Below are positions 8,090-17,288 of a stretch of DNA of 64,000 nucleotides, in pieces (position 1 is the stretch's first letter; each line of letters starts with the position of its first letter). A program made the translations under genes and the position numbers. The notes below the pieces were generated by a model. It did no database searches, was not told where the DNA came from, and saw only the letters and a program-made list of their open reading frames with translations. This DNA is from Magnetospirillum fulvum MGU-K5 (lineage in GTDB: Bacteria > Pseudomonadota > Alphaproteobacteria > Rhodospirillales > Magnetospirillaceae), in contig NZ_AQPH01000012.1 of NCBI RefSeq assembly GCF_000442515.1, positions 1-64,000 on the forward strand. The letters are read 5' to 3'.

Positions 8090-8386
8090 CTATGAATCGA
8101 TCAGAAACGCCAGGCGGGGGTCGGCCGTCCGCGGCACCATCTCATGCACGGTGTAGCGGGCCAGACCGCCGATCACGAACGGGTCTTCGGCGATACGGGC
8201 TTCCACCTCGGCACGGTCGTTTCCATACGCCAGAATCGCGCCGCCAGTCCGTGGAGTCTTTGGCCCGGACAACAGAAACAAACCATCCTGAAAGCCTTTG
8301 TCGACCCAGGCCCGGTGAGCATCCAGGGCCTGATCGATCTGTTCCAGCGGCGCAAGGTAATCGACGCTGAGCATGAAGACGGACAT
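8090..8386 (-). CDS. YciI family protein
   Basis: A 98-residue protein of the YciI (YCII-related) family: a compact ferredoxin-like fold with MSVFMLSVDYLAPLEQID at the N-terminus, an AHRAWVDKGF helix, LSGPKTPRTGG in the middle and DPFVIGGLARYTVHEM near the end. The conserved His and Asp of this family are present (AHRAW, AEDPF). The biochemical role of YciI proteins is mostly unknown; some act in dehalogenation-like chemistry. The start at 8386 was chosen because upstream sequence does not resemble the family. Confidence 0.88.
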   Translation of the reverse strand: MSVFMLSVDYLAPLEQIDQALDAHRAWVDKGFQDGLFLLSGPKTPRTGGAILAYGNDRAEVEARIAEDPFVIGGLARYTVHEMVPRTADPRLAFLIDS

Positions 8387-8857
8387 GGCAGTGCCTTTCT
8401 TCCGAGGGAGAGCGCCAAGAATGCGGGATCGGCGGTCAAGATGCCAGCGATACCCCTCTGGTTTGGATGGCGGGTGATCCCACCCCACGCATGACGATTG
8501 ATAGGGATGGACTCTGATGGATCAGCTTAGGTCAAAGGTTATAGTGATAATGTGGGCGAGCTGATAAGACGATTGACAGGATTTGCTTTTCAACCTCAAA
8601 AGGGAGGATATTATAAAGATATACATTTCATTTTTTATATGTTTTCTCATTTGGCGACATCACAATGGGTGTGGTTGCATTTCGCTCATTACGGTCGATA
8701 AGCCTTTCGGATTGCAATCAGAAGCCGGGCCAGCCCGTCTGAGGCGCAGCAATGCGGCTCGGTATCAGGCGGCTAGGTGACCTGTGTCAATAAAAAGAAG
8801 ACGTGGAAAAACCGGGGGGAAGACACTTGAAATCGAACGACCAAGGGATCTGCCCCC
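8387..8857. other. AT-rich non-coding region upstream of the chemoreceptor gene
   Basis: About 470 nt with no convincing gene. From 8520 to 8700 it is clearly AT-richer than its surroundings. A TTGACA hexamer lies at 8573-8578, but no good -10 box is found at 16-18 nt; TATTATAAA occurs further on near 8609. A 65-codon frame at 8583-8780 is not supported by codon use or ribosome site. The region likely holds promoters for the chemoreceptor gene (plus) and the YciI gene (minus). Confidence 0.45.
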
Positions 8858-10537
8858 ATGAAAGCACTTAGTATTCGTCAGCAAATTCTCTTTATGCCGT
8901 TTTTGTCGGCTGTGGCGATTTTGCTTGTTGGAGTCTTTGCTGCAAATATCGTCCACGATAAGATCGATGCCGCTCATCGCCTTCAGATCAAAAGCGTGAC
9001 CGAATCCGCCGTTCGGGTGGTGGGGGCGCTGCACGGGGAAGTCGCGGCTGGACGGCTTGATGAAGAGCAGGCCAAGAGTCTGGCCCGCGATGCGATCCGG
9101 GCCATCCGCTTTTCCGGTCAGGAATATTTCTACGCCTACGATTACGACGGCAAATTGCTGTCCCATCCGATCCGGACCGATCTGGAAGGGACCTACAAGC
9201 TGAAGGATACCGTCGATTCCAATGGCGTCCGCACCATCGACGAACTGATCAAGGCGGCGCGGCGTGGCGGCGATTTCCTGCCGTTCCAGTGGCCCAAGCC
9301 GGGCGAGACGGCCCCTTCGGCCAAGCTGGGCTATGCCGCTGGCTTCGAACCGTGGGGCTGGATGATCGGCACCGGGGTTTATGTCGATGATGTCGAGGTC
9401 GAAACCCGGCGGGCCCTGGGGCTGATCGCCGCAGCGGGCGGTATCGCCCTGGTTCTGTCGGTCTTGGTCGGGTTGCTGGTTGCCCACGGGATCGGCCGTC
9501 GCGTTCGCGCCCAGTCCGAACGGATGCTGTCGCTGGCCGATGGCGATCTCGACAGTCCGATTGTGAGCGATCGGGGCAATGACGAACTGACCCGGATGGC
9601 CGAGGCGCTGGAAATTTTCCGGCGGCGGATGATCGAGAATCGGGAGATGTCGGCGGCGCGTGAAGCCGAGCAGACTCGCCGCGCCGATGAAGCGCACCGG
9701 ATTGCTGGTCTCGCCAAGACTTTCGATGCGGCGGCGACGCAGGCGTTGGATGTCGTCGCGACGGCGGCGGTCGAACTGGAGCAAAATGCCGCGCAGATGT
9801 CTGCGTCCGCCGAGATGACCTCGACCCGTTCGGTAACTGTCGCTTCGGCGGCAGAGCAGGCTTCGGTCAATGTGCAGACTGTCGCCGCCGCCACCGAGGA
9901 ATTGACCTCGTCGATCGGCGAAATCGGTCGTCAGGTCACGACTTCGGCCCGGATCGCCATCGACGCCTCGAACGAAGCGGGACGGACCAGCGAGCATGTG
10001 CGCGGACTGGCCGATGCGGCGCAACGGATCGGGGCGGTGGTCAATTTGATCAACGATATCGCGGCGCAAACTAATCTGTTGGCGCTGAACGCGACGATCG
10101 AGGCAGCGCGGGCGGGCGAGGCGGGCAAGGGCTTTGCCGTCGTCGCGGGCGAGGTCAAACACCTCGCCAACCAGACCGCCAAGGCGACTGAGGAAATCGG
10201 CGAGCAGATTTCGGCGATCCAGCAGGCGACCGCCGTTGCCGTCAGCGCGATCGATTCGATTGCCCGGACCATCGGCACCATTCGCGATTCGACCACGACA
10301 ATCGCCTCGGCGGTCGAACAGCAGGGGGCGGCGACCCAGGAAATCACCCGCAATGTCCATCAGGCTTCGTCGGGAACCGCTTTGGTCAGCGACACGATCG
10401 CCGAAGTGACCCATGCCGTGACGGAAACCCGCCAGATTTCCAGCGGAGTCCATGATGCCGCCGGGCGGTTACGGCGCGAGTGCGACATTTTGCGGAGCGA
10501 GGTCAGCCAGTTCCTCAACAATGTTCGCGAAGGCTAA
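8858..10537 (+). CDS. Methyl-accepting chemotaxis protein with periplasmic Cache domain
   Basis: A 559-residue chemoreceptor. Transmembrane segment 1 is at about 10-30. A periplasmic single-Cache-type sensor follows (about 35-180) with [17 protein letters not shown] and [21 protein letters not shown]. Segment 2 is at about 188-210, then HAMP (about 210-265) and the signalling domain (about 300-545) containing [20 protein letters not shown] and [15 protein letters not shown], the hairpin tip that contacts CheA/CheW. No CheR-binding pentapeptide is present at the C-terminus. The ligand is unknown; Cache receptors of this type commonly bind small organic acids. No other chemotaxis genes are nearby. 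Confidence 0.95.
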   Translation: MKALSIRQQILFMPFLSAVAILLVGVFAANIVHDKIDAAHRLQIKSVTESAVRVVGALHGEVAAGRLDEEQAKSLARDAIRAIRFSGQEYFYAYDYDGKLLSHPIRTDLEGTYKLKDTVDSNGVRTIDELIKAARRGGDFLPFQWPKPGETAPSAKLGYAAGFEPWGWMIGTGVYVDDVEVETRRALGLIAAAGGIALVLSVLVGLLVAHGIGRRVRAQSERMLSLADGDLDSPIVSDRGNDELTRMAEALEIFRRRMIENREMSAAREAEQTRRADEAHRIAGLAKTFDAAATQALDVVATAAVELEQNAAQMSASAEMTSTRSVTVASAAEQASVNVQTVAAATEELTSSIGEIGRQVTTSARIAIDASNEAGRTSEHVRGLADAAQRIGAVVNLINDIAAQTNLLALNATIEAARAGEAGKGFAVVAGEVKHLANQTAKATEEIGEQISAIQQATAVAVSAIDSIARTIGTIRDSTTTIASAVEQQGAATQEITRNVHQASSGTALVSDTIAEVTHAVTETRQISSGVHDAAGRLRRECDILRSEVSQFLNNVREG

Positions 10538-10554
10538 GTTTCTGCGCTAAACAG

Positions 10555-10652
10555 GCCTCTTCAGAGCATCGTGCGTCAAACCTGACGCACGATGCGAGTG
10601 CGGCCACTAAAGGCCGCGGCCAAGCCACCGGAGGTGGCGCCCGGCAAGAGGC
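10555..10652 (+). ncRNA. Candidate structured RNA: three hairpins closed by a 7-bp helix
   Basis: In the 125-nt gap after the chemoreceptor gene there are three consecutive perfect inverted repeats: 13 bp at 10566-10595 (loop AACC), 6 bp at 10600-10617 (GCGGCC/GGCCGC), and 6 bp at 10624-10638 (GCCACC/GGTGGC). The flanks GCCTCTT (10555-10561) and AAGAGGC (10646-10652) are perfectly complementary and would close the three into a four-way junction. No U-tract follows. It may be a structured leader of the next gene, the 3' end of the chemoreceptor mRNA, or a repeat-family element. Pairing is seen; the RNA function is inferred. Confidence 0.5.
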
Positions 10653-10662
10653 TCAGTTCCGC

Positions 10663-11595
10663 ATGATCGTTTCGGCCAGCTATCGCACCGATATCCCGGC
10701 CTTTTATGGGCGCTGGTTCCTCAATCGCTTTCGCGCCGGTTGGGTCAAGGCGGTCAATCCCTATGGGCGGCAGATTTCAACGATCCCCCTGCGCGCCGGG
10801 GTCGATGGCTATGTGTTCTGGAGCCGCAACGTCGCGCCGTTTCTTCCCGCGCTGGACGAAGTCCGATCCGCAGGCTACCCCTTTGTCTTACACCATACCG
10901 TAACCGGCTATCCCCGCCGTTTAGAACGGTCGGTGATCGATCCCGCCCGCGCCATCGCCGCGATCCGCGAGGTGGTGGCGCGTCACGGGGTGGGCACGGT
11001 GGTCTGGCGCTACGATCCGGTGCTGATCTCTTCGCTGACGCCGCAATCCTGGCATCTGGACACTTTCGCGACCCTGGCCGACGCTTTGGCGGGGGCGGTC
11101 GATGAGGTCGTGGTTTCCTTCGCCAGCCTCTATCGCAAGACCGAGCGTAACCTGACCCTGGCTTCGGCGGCGGGGGAGCGGTTCGACTGGGTCGATCCCC
11201 CCCTTGCGGAAAAACAGGCTTTGCTGATCCGTTTGGTTGGATTGGCGGCAGAGCGGGGAATGACGGTGTCGCTATGCGCCCAGCCGGGATTGGTTGTGCC
11301 CGGCGCGGCTCCCGGTCGCTGCATCGATGCCAGACGTCTGGAACGGGTGGCGGCGGCGTGGGGGCGGCCCCGTTCGGTTCCAGCGCGGCCTCGGGGAACA
11401 AGGCCCGGCTGTCAGTGTCACGAAAGTCGTGATATCGGCGAGTACGATACCTGCCCGCACGGATGCACCTATTGCTACGCGGTCGGTTCGCGCGAACTGG
11501 CGCGGATGAGATTCGCCGAACACGACCCTGATTCTGAATTCCTTTTTCGCCCGCCCGGGTCAATATCCATACCGGAAATGCCGACTTTGCTGTGA
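10663..11595 (+). CDS. DUF1848 family protein with C-terminal cysteine cluster
   Basis: A 310-residue protein of the DUF1848 family. The N-terminus reads SASYRTDIPAFYGRWF, and a barrel-like body follows with FWSRNVAPFLPALDEV and VVWRYDPVLIS. At the C-terminus, CQCHESRDIGEYDTC is followed by PHGCTYCYA, giving a CX3CX2C-like cysteine set resembling a radical SAM [4Fe-4S] site placed unusually at the end of the chain. The reaction is unknown. The start at 10663 lies 11 nt after the structured element described above; the frame continues upstream but without family-like sequence. Confidence 0.88.
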   Translation: MIVSASYRTDIPAFYGRWFLNRFRAGWVKAVNPYGRQISTIPLRAGVDGYVFWSRNVAPFLPALDEVRSAGYPFVLHHTVTGYPRRLERSVIDPARAIAAIREVVARHGVGTVVWRYDPVLISSLTPQSWHLDTFATLADALAGAVDEVVVSFASLYRKTERNLTLASAAGERFDWVDPPLAEKQALLIRLVGLAAERGMTVSLCAQPGLVVPGAAPGRCIDARRLERVAAAWGRPRSVPARPRGTRPGCQCHESRDIGEYDTCPHGCTYCYAVGSRELARMRFAEHDPDSEFLFRPPGSISIPEMPTLL

Positions 11596-11759
11596 TGCAG
11601 CATATATAGGGATAATACCTGATCTTATCCAATAGACATATTTCTGAAATGGGAAGAACAGGAAATTCTTTATTAAAGTGAAATCAAATTAACTTTGGTG
11701 TTTTGCGCCGAATGCCGTATGGTTTTCTCGACCGATTGTTCTCAGACGAGGAGGCTACC

Positions 11760-11999
11760 ATGCTGTCAGGCACGACCAGAGCCGTCCCGATTCTCGTCGG
11801 TTCTCGCCAACCCGCCCGGATCGTATCCCGGGTGTTCGATCCTCGTACCCGTCGTTCCCCCTGCTATGCCGGGAATGCCGAACCCTCGCTTGATGAGGTG
11901 ATCGGCGATCCGATGGTTCGCCATCTGATGGATCGGGATGGGGTTGTCGTCGATTCGCTCCTGTCGTTGTTAGACGAAGTTCGTCTTCGTCTGCGCTAG
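11760..11999 (+). CDS. Small conserved-looking protein of unknown function (79 aa)
   Basis: A 79-residue protein with an excellent ribosome site (GACGAGGAGG) 5 nt before the ATG. The second half, from SLDEVIGDPMVRHLMDRDGV to LLSLLDEVRLRL, looks like a compact helical unit; the first half is basic. An in-frame upstream start at 11703 lacks a ribosome site. The gene stands alone in a 550-nt space between DUF1848 and the GGDEF gene, with AT-rich sequence just upstream that may hold its promoter. I do not recognise a named family. Confidence 0.65.
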   Translation: MLSGTTRAVPILVGSRQPARIVSRVFDPRTRRSPCYAGNAEPSLDEVIGDPMVRHLMDRDGVVVDSLLSLLDEVRLRLR

Positions 12000-12149
12000 G
12001 CGCACCCTAACAAGGCGACTTGGGTCCGGTCACGGTGTGCCCTCTGGCTCGCCGGGGGCGAACGTGGTCGCTGGCGGTCTGAGCATCGCTTGGGCTGGAC
12101 GCGGCGCCCACTCCGACCGGGTTCGGTTGGTGTGGGTTTCGCTTTCGCT

Positions 12150-14009
12150 TTAATCGGCGGCAGTGACGCTATTACGGCCGCCCTCCTTGGATCGGTAGAG
12201 GGCGGCATCGGCGCGGGCCAGGGTCGCGTCGAAGCTGGCATCACTTTCATTGCGTGAGGCGCAGCCAAAGCTCGCGGTAAAACGCAGACTGTTGCCGTCA
12301 GGCAACGTCACCTCCAACGCTTCGATCGCGGCGCGACTGCGTTCTGCGGCAGAAAGGGCCTCGGCAGCGGGGGTTTCCGGCAGAATCACCGCGAATTCCT
12401 CACCGCCCAGCCGTCCGACCAGATCGCAACCGCGCAGGCAGGATTGCAGCGTTCGGGCAAAGTCCCGGATCACCCGGTCGCCGACCTGATGACCATGGGT
12501 GTCGTTGATCGTCTTGAAGAAATCGATATCGGCCATGATCACCGTCAGCGGGTGGCCATAGCGGCGGGAGCGTTCGAATTCCAGGGTCGCCTTTTCAAGG
12601 AAATGGCGGCGGTTGGCGACCGAGGTCAGGTGGTCGGTGGTGGCGAACTGGCGCAACTCACGCTCCATCTCCTTGCGCTGGCTGATGTCGTAAAGCCAGA
12701 CCAGGGCGCAGTCACGTTCGTCGACCACCAGCCGCCGGGCCGAGAGCAACCCCCAAAACGAGTCGCCCTGGGGCCGGTTGAGGCTGATTTCGAGATCGCT
12801 GATCAGTCCGGTTTCGCCGGCCAGCGCGGATTTGACCCGACCCCGGTCAGCGGGATCGGCGAACAGCTTGGCCAGGGTGATGCCGTCGGTCTGCTCCGCC
12901 GTCAACCCAAGCAGGTCGTAGAAGCGGGAATTGGCAAAGATCGGCTGCTCATCCTCCAGCTTCAGGATCGCGACGGCGATCGGGCTGGCTTCCATGATGG
13001 TGAGGAGCCGGGCCTCGCGGTCGTGGAGGTCGCGGGTGCGTTCGATCACTCGGCGCTCCAGCACTTCGTTGTTCTGGACGATCCGGTCGATCATTTCCAG
13101 ATTGTCAAAGCCGATCGAGATGTTGGTGCCGAACACTTCGAGTAGCGAGCGGTCGAGTTCCTCCAGCGGCCGGTCGGCCTCGACATAGATCACGACGTCG
13201 CGATAATTCGGAGTGCGCAGGTAAAGGATGGTGTGGGTATCGGCAATCACGGTATCGCGGCTGGCCAGCACGCTGCGGATGCGTCCGATCACGTCGGGGG
13301 CGGCTGTCTCGGACGGTGACGACAGCAGCGGTTCGAACTTGCCCGACGCGGCAATGATGGTCAGATCGGCGGTCTCGCTCGGTTCGGCCTGGGTGCACAA
13401 GATGCCGCAGCCGGTGGTGCCGAGCAGCCCGCTCAACTGGGTCAGTACCCCGCTGGCGAACATCTGCATCGAGCGGCTTTGCATCAGCGTCGCCGAGGCG
13501 TCGATGATCTTGCGCAGCCCCTGGCGCCCGGAATCCAGCGCGATCAGATCCTGATAGCCCCTGAGCGCGGTTATCACCGTGGTGTACAGCTTTTGTTGGG
13601 TCAGCTCGGTCTTGGCTTTGTAATCATTGATGTCGTAGCGCAGGATCACATCCTGCTCCGGAGCCTGGCCGGGCTGGCCGGTTCGCAGCACGATGCGGAC
13701 CTTGGTATTGCCGACCTCGCCCCGGACATGCTCGACAAAGCGCAGACCGGCATCATCGGTCTCCATCACCACGTCGAGCAGGATCAGCGAGACATCGGGG
13801 GCACGCGCCAGCACCTCGCGGGCCTCGATGCCGGAATAGGCGTGAAGGAACTCGATCGGTCGACCGAGGAAGGTCAGGCTGCGCAACGCCAGTTCGGTGA
13901 TCGTGTGCACCTCGGCATCGTCGTCGACGATCAGCACCTTCCAGCCCTGGCGGCTGGCGGTAACGTCGTCGCGCTGTGATTTCTTGTCGGCAAAAACCAG
14001 CTTGGCCAT
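12150..14009 (-). CDS. Receiver - DUF3369 - PAS - GGDEF diguanylate cyclase
   Basis: A 619-residue response regulator that should make cyclic di-GMP. Receiver domain at about 20-150 (VLIVDDDAEVH, phosphoacceptor Asp in LILLDVVME), then a DUF3369 sensory region (about 155-300), a linker helix, a PAS domain (about 325-440, IMEASPIAVAILKLEDEQP) and a GGDEF domain (about 450-615). The active site is GGEEF, and an RGCD inhibitory site lies five residues before it, so product inhibition is expected. It starts 18 nt after the histidine kinase gene, which is probably its partner. ATG at 14009 preferred over an in-frame TTG three codons upstream. Confidence 0.93.
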   Translation of the reverse strand: MAKLVFADKKSQRDDVTASRQGWKVLIVDDDAEVHTITELALRSLTFLGRPIEFLHAYSGIEAREVLARAPDVSLILLDVVMETDDAGLRFVEHVRGEVGNTKVRIVLRTGQPGQAPEQDVILRYDINDYKAKTELTQQKLYTTVITALRGYQDLIALDSGRQGLRKIIDASATLMQSRSMQMFASGVLTQLSGLLGTTGCGILCTQAEPSETADLTIIAASGKFEPLLSSPSETAAPDVIGRIRSVLASRDTVIADTHTILYLRTPNYRDVVIYVEADRPLEELDRSLLEVFGTNISIGFDNLEMIDRIVQNNEVLERRVIERTRDLHDREARLLTIMEASPIAVAILKLEDEQPIFANSRFYDLLGLTAEQTDGITLAKLFADPADRGRVKSALAGETGLISDLEISLNRPQGDSFWGLLSARRLVVDERDCALVWLYDISQRKEMERELRQFATTDHLTSVANRRHFLEKATLEFERSRRYGHPLTVIMADIDFFKTINDTHGHQVGDRVIRDFARTLQSCLRGCDLVGRLGGEEFAVILPETPAAEALSAAERSRAAIEALEVTLPDGNSLRFTASFGCASRNESDASFDATLARADAALYRSKEGGRNSVTAAD

Positions 14010-14027
14010 GACGTGCAAAGCCCCCCT

Positions 14028-16307
14028 TTAAGCCACATCCCGAGCGCCGATCCGATCGGCGATGCGGGGGAACACGATCGAAAAGGTGGTGCCGATTCCC
14101 TCGGCGCTATCGACCTCGATGCCACCTTTCAGTGTTCCAGTCACGATATTGTAGACGATATGGAGTCCAAGTCCTGACCCGCCCGCGGTGCGGCGGGTGG
14201 TAAAGAACGGGTCGAAAATCCGCCCGAGATTGGCCGAGGGAATGCCTTTGCCGTCATCGCTGACCCGGACCCGGACCGTCGTATCGTCGGGCAGATCGAC
14301 GGCGATGGAGATCTTGCCTTGGCGTCCATCCTCGAAGCCGTGATTGATCGCGTTCAACACCAGATTGGTCAGAACCTGGGACAGACCGCCGGGGAACCCG
14401 TCGATCTCGAGGCCCGAGGGGCAGGAGACGCCCACCTCGATCCCGCTTTTGCGCAAGGCGGGATGCAGGCTGGTCAGCACCTCGTCGATATAGTCGGCCA
14501 GATCGAAGCTGCGGCGTTCGTCGCTGACCTGATCGACCGCGACCTGCTTGAAACTTTGGATCAGTGAGGCGGCCCGTTCCATGTTCGACATCAGCAGCCG
14601 GGTGCTGCGATTGGCAATGTCGAGGTAATCCTCGAAATCGCTCTGACTCATGTCGTCGTTTTGATAGAGCTTGCGGATTTTGTCAGTCTCGACCGCCAGG
14701 GTCGAGGCTCCGGTCAGGCCGATTCCGACCGGGGTGTTGATCTCGTGGGCGACACCGGCGACCAGACCGCCCAGCGAGGCCATTTTCTCGGCCTGGATCA
14801 GGCTGTGTTGGGCCTCGCGCAGATCCTGGAGCGCTTTTTCCGCCCCGATCTTGGCGTGACGCAATTCCTCTTCCATCCGGCGGCGTTCGTTGATCGGGGT
14901 GACGATCACCAGCACTGCGTCCTGGTTCTGGAACACCAGATGACGCGCCGACATCAAGGCCCAGAACGGGGTGCCGTCCAAACCATGGCACTCGGCCTCG
15001 AATTCATTGACCTCGCCGTGATCGCCCAAGGCGGTGATCAGCCGTTCGAGATCGATCCGGGGCAGCCACGACCCGGTGCCGTCGCTGCCAAGCAGGGTTT
15101 CGGCCGGTTCGTTGGCGTGGATCACGGCAAGGTCGGACAGACGTACCACCAGCAGGGGAGTGGAAATCGCCGCGATCAGTTCGCGTTGCGCTTCGGCGGC
15201 GCGTGCCTGGGCCGCCATTTCCTGCCGTCTGGCCCCTTCGGTCTGCAACCGCTCCAGCATCGTGTTGAAGGCAACCACCAGTCGGCCGATCTCGTCGCTG
15301 CTGTCCCAGCGGGCGCGGAGCGAATAATCGTTATTGATGCGGACCTGATCGGCGACCTGGGCCAACTCGCCGATCGGCTTGGCGATCCGCCGCGCCACCA
15401 TCAGAACCAGGGTCAGGATCACCGATAACAGGATTCCGGCCAGGGCAAAATGCTCGTACATCCGCAGGAAAAAGCCGTCGATCCGCAGCCCGATCAGCCG
15501 GTTCAACTCGGTCGCCGCCGCGCCCCAGGAGCTTTCGGCCTCGGTCAGGGTGTCATCAAGGGCGCGGGTCAGTTGCTCGCGTTCCGTGGTGGACAGTCCG
15601 TCGACGATCACCTCGGGGGCCATCACCGCGTTCAGCCGCTCAAGCGCTGCCGACAGCGGGGCGAAGCGCGGAGACAATGCCTGCCGTAACGATCCGTCGG
15701 GATTGCCGCGAATCCCGGCGGCCAGATCGTCCTCGATCCCCTTCGAAATCGCCGACAATTGACCTTGCAGCACCGCCAGGGCGGCATTGCCGCTGACATC
15801 GCCGCCGGAAATGGCCCCGGCGATCTGGCGCAGCCGCGCCAGGGTCTCGACCAGTTCGGGAAAGCGGATCACCACCAGCGACATCGTGTAATAGCTGTCG
15901 AGATCGGGATCGAGGATCAGGTTCGACATGTCGCCGATCCGGGCGATGACCCGGTGCAGCGACTCGACCGCCGGACCGGCCTCGGCCCCGTGATCGAGGG
16001 CAAGGGTCGCGGTTACCGCCGCATCGATCAGCGGTGCGCTTTCCATCCCGTCTCCCAACCGCGCCTCGGCCTCGCGCAGAGCCTGGGTCCGTTCGCTCAG
16101 CAAGGTTGGCGGCCGCTCGGGAGCAAGGGCGGCAAACAGCGTCTCGCGCACCGTCGTGATATAATCGATCCCGACCAGCTCACGCCGGGCGAAATTGATC
16201 GACAGGAATTTTTCTTCGGCAAGGCTGAAGCCCAGAAAGATCACGGCGATCATATCGAGGGCGTAAATCAGCAAAAGCTTGTGGGACACTTTGATGCGGG
16301 ACAGCAT
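14028..16307 (-). CDS. Membrane sensor histidine kinase (HAMP - PAS - HisKA - HATPase)
   Basis: A 759-residue kinase. Transmembrane helix near residues 10-30, a large helical periplasmic sensor to about 295, a second transmembrane helix about 300-320, HAMP about 320-375, a PAS-like domain about 385-490, then the kinase core. The phospho-accepting His is in GVAHEINTPVG, the N box in TNLVLNAINHG, with DDGKGIP, FDPFFTT and GGSGLGLH as ATP-binding boxes. It lies directly upstream of the receiver-GGDEF gene, so the pair likely converts an external signal to c-di-GMP output. An upstream TTG would add 14 residues. Confidence 0.93.
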   Translation of the reverse strand: MLSRIKVSHKLLLIYALDMIAVIFLGFSLAEEKFLSINFARRELVGIDYITTVRETLFAALAPERPPTLLSERTQALREAEARLGDGMESAPLIDAAVTATLALDHGAEAGPAVESLHRVIARIGDMSNLILDPDLDSYYTMSLVVIRFPELVETLARLRQIAGAISGGDVSGNAALAVLQGQLSAISKGIEDDLAAGIRGNPDGSLRQALSPRFAPLSAALERLNAVMAPEVIVDGLSTTEREQLTRALDDTLTEAESSWGAAATELNRLIGLRIDGFFLRMYEHFALAGILLSVILTLVLMVARRIAKPIGELAQVADQVRINNDYSLRARWDSSDEIGRLVVAFNTMLERLQTEGARRQEMAAQARAAEAQRELIAAISTPLLVVRLSDLAVIHANEPAETLLGSDGTGSWLPRIDLERLITALGDHGEVNEFEAECHGLDGTPFWALMSARHLVFQNQDAVLVIVTPINERRRMEEELRHAKIGAEKALQDLREAQHSLIQAEKMASLGGLVAGVAHEINTPVGIGLTGASTLAVETDKIRKLYQNDDMSQSDFEDYLDIANRSTRLLMSNMERAASLIQSFKQVAVDQVSDERRSFDLADYIDEVLTSLHPALRKSGIEVGVSCPSGLEIDGFPGGLSQVLTNLVLNAINHGFEDGRQGKISIAVDLPDDTTVRVRVSDDGKGIPSANLGRIFDPFFTTRRTAGGSGLGLHIVYNIVTGTLKGGIEVDSAEGIGTTFSIVFPRIADRIGARDVA

Positions 16308-16435
16308 GGATCGGACGCTCCACCTCGGTCGCTCATTGGCTGGACGCAAGTATCACGCCACATCAAAGCGTAGAGACTGAGCCGATTTGGCTGTGCTTCT
16401 GCCTTCTCTTTAAGCAGGCTATTGCCCTGCTGCCT

Positions 16436-17288
16436 TTATCGGCGGCAGAGGCTGGGCGATAAAAACCTCTGCAACCCTTCGCCTAACAGATTGAAGGCCA
16501 GAACGGTGACAAAGATCGCGACCCCCGGCCAGATCGCCATTGCCGGGGCGGTCCACACCACATCCATCGCCCCGGTCAGCATGTTGCCCCACGACGCCAG
16601 CGGCGGGCGCAGCCCCAGCCCGAGGAACGACAGCGCGCTTTTCGATCAGGATCACATGGCCAACCGAAAGCGTCGCGGCGACCACCACCGGCGAGGCGAC
16701 GTCAGGCAGGATATGGCGGACCATCACCCGCACCGGCCCGGCCCCCAGCGCTTCGGCGGCGCGAACATGGTCGCGGGCGCGCGCCGACAGTGTCGAGCCG
16801 CGGACCAGCCGGGCCACCCCGGTCCAACTGACGCAAGCGACGATCAGCGCCAGCCGCGCCACCGCTATCGGCTCAGATGCGGCCAGATCGGTCGGAATGC
16901 CCAATCGGGTCGGGTCGGCGGCGGCCAGAACGATCAGCAAAGGCAGCAAGGGCAGGGCCATCACTCCGTCGGTCAGGCGCATCAGCGCCGAATCGGCCAT
17001 GCCGCCGTAATATCCGGATACCAGCCCGATCGCAGTGCCGAACAATGCGGCCAAGGTCGCGGTCAGCGCCGCTACCGCCAGCGAGACCCGGCCGCCTTCG
17101 ACCAGCCGGGCCAGGATGTCGCGCCCCAACTCGTCGGTGCCGAGCAGGTGATCGGGCGATGGCGAAGCCAACCGGGCGGTCAGGTCCATCGCTTCGGGCG
17201 CGGGTAAGAAAAGCGGTCCCGCCAGTGTCGTAACGATCAGAAGCGAGAGGAGGAGTCCTCCCGTCACCAGGGCGAGCGGGGCTTTCAT
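16436..17288 (-). pseudogene. Peptide/nickel-type ABC permease (DppC-like), single-base frameshift
   Basis: The first about 216 codons read as a DppC/OppC permease: transmembrane start, LLGTDELGRDILARLVEGGRVSL, and the EAA-type loop RAAEALGAGPVRVMVRHILPD. After IEK the frame breaks. Removing one base in the run of four T (16639-16642; AAAA on the coding strand) restores the conserved continuation ALSFLGLGLRPPLASWG and, later, VTVLAFNLLGEGLQ, ending at a stop at 16436. The gene overlaps dppB by 4 nt (ATGA). It is either a recent frameshift or a homopolymer sequencing error; the intact product would be about 283 residues. Confidence 0.85.

Noticed and set aside
8583-8780. 65-codon frame in the AT-rich gap upstream of the chemoreceptor gene
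   Set aside because: No ribosome site, odd composition and no family features; better explained as regulatory AT-rich DNA.
8765-10453. 562-codon frame opposite the chemoreceptor gene
   Set aside because: A shadow of the coding strand's GC bias; the plus-strand product has unmistakable chemoreceptor motifs.
10566-10595. Simple Rho-independent terminator of the chemoreceptor gene
   Set aside because: The 13-bp hairpin has no U-tract and sits inside a larger closed structure, so it was listed as a structured RNA candidate instead.
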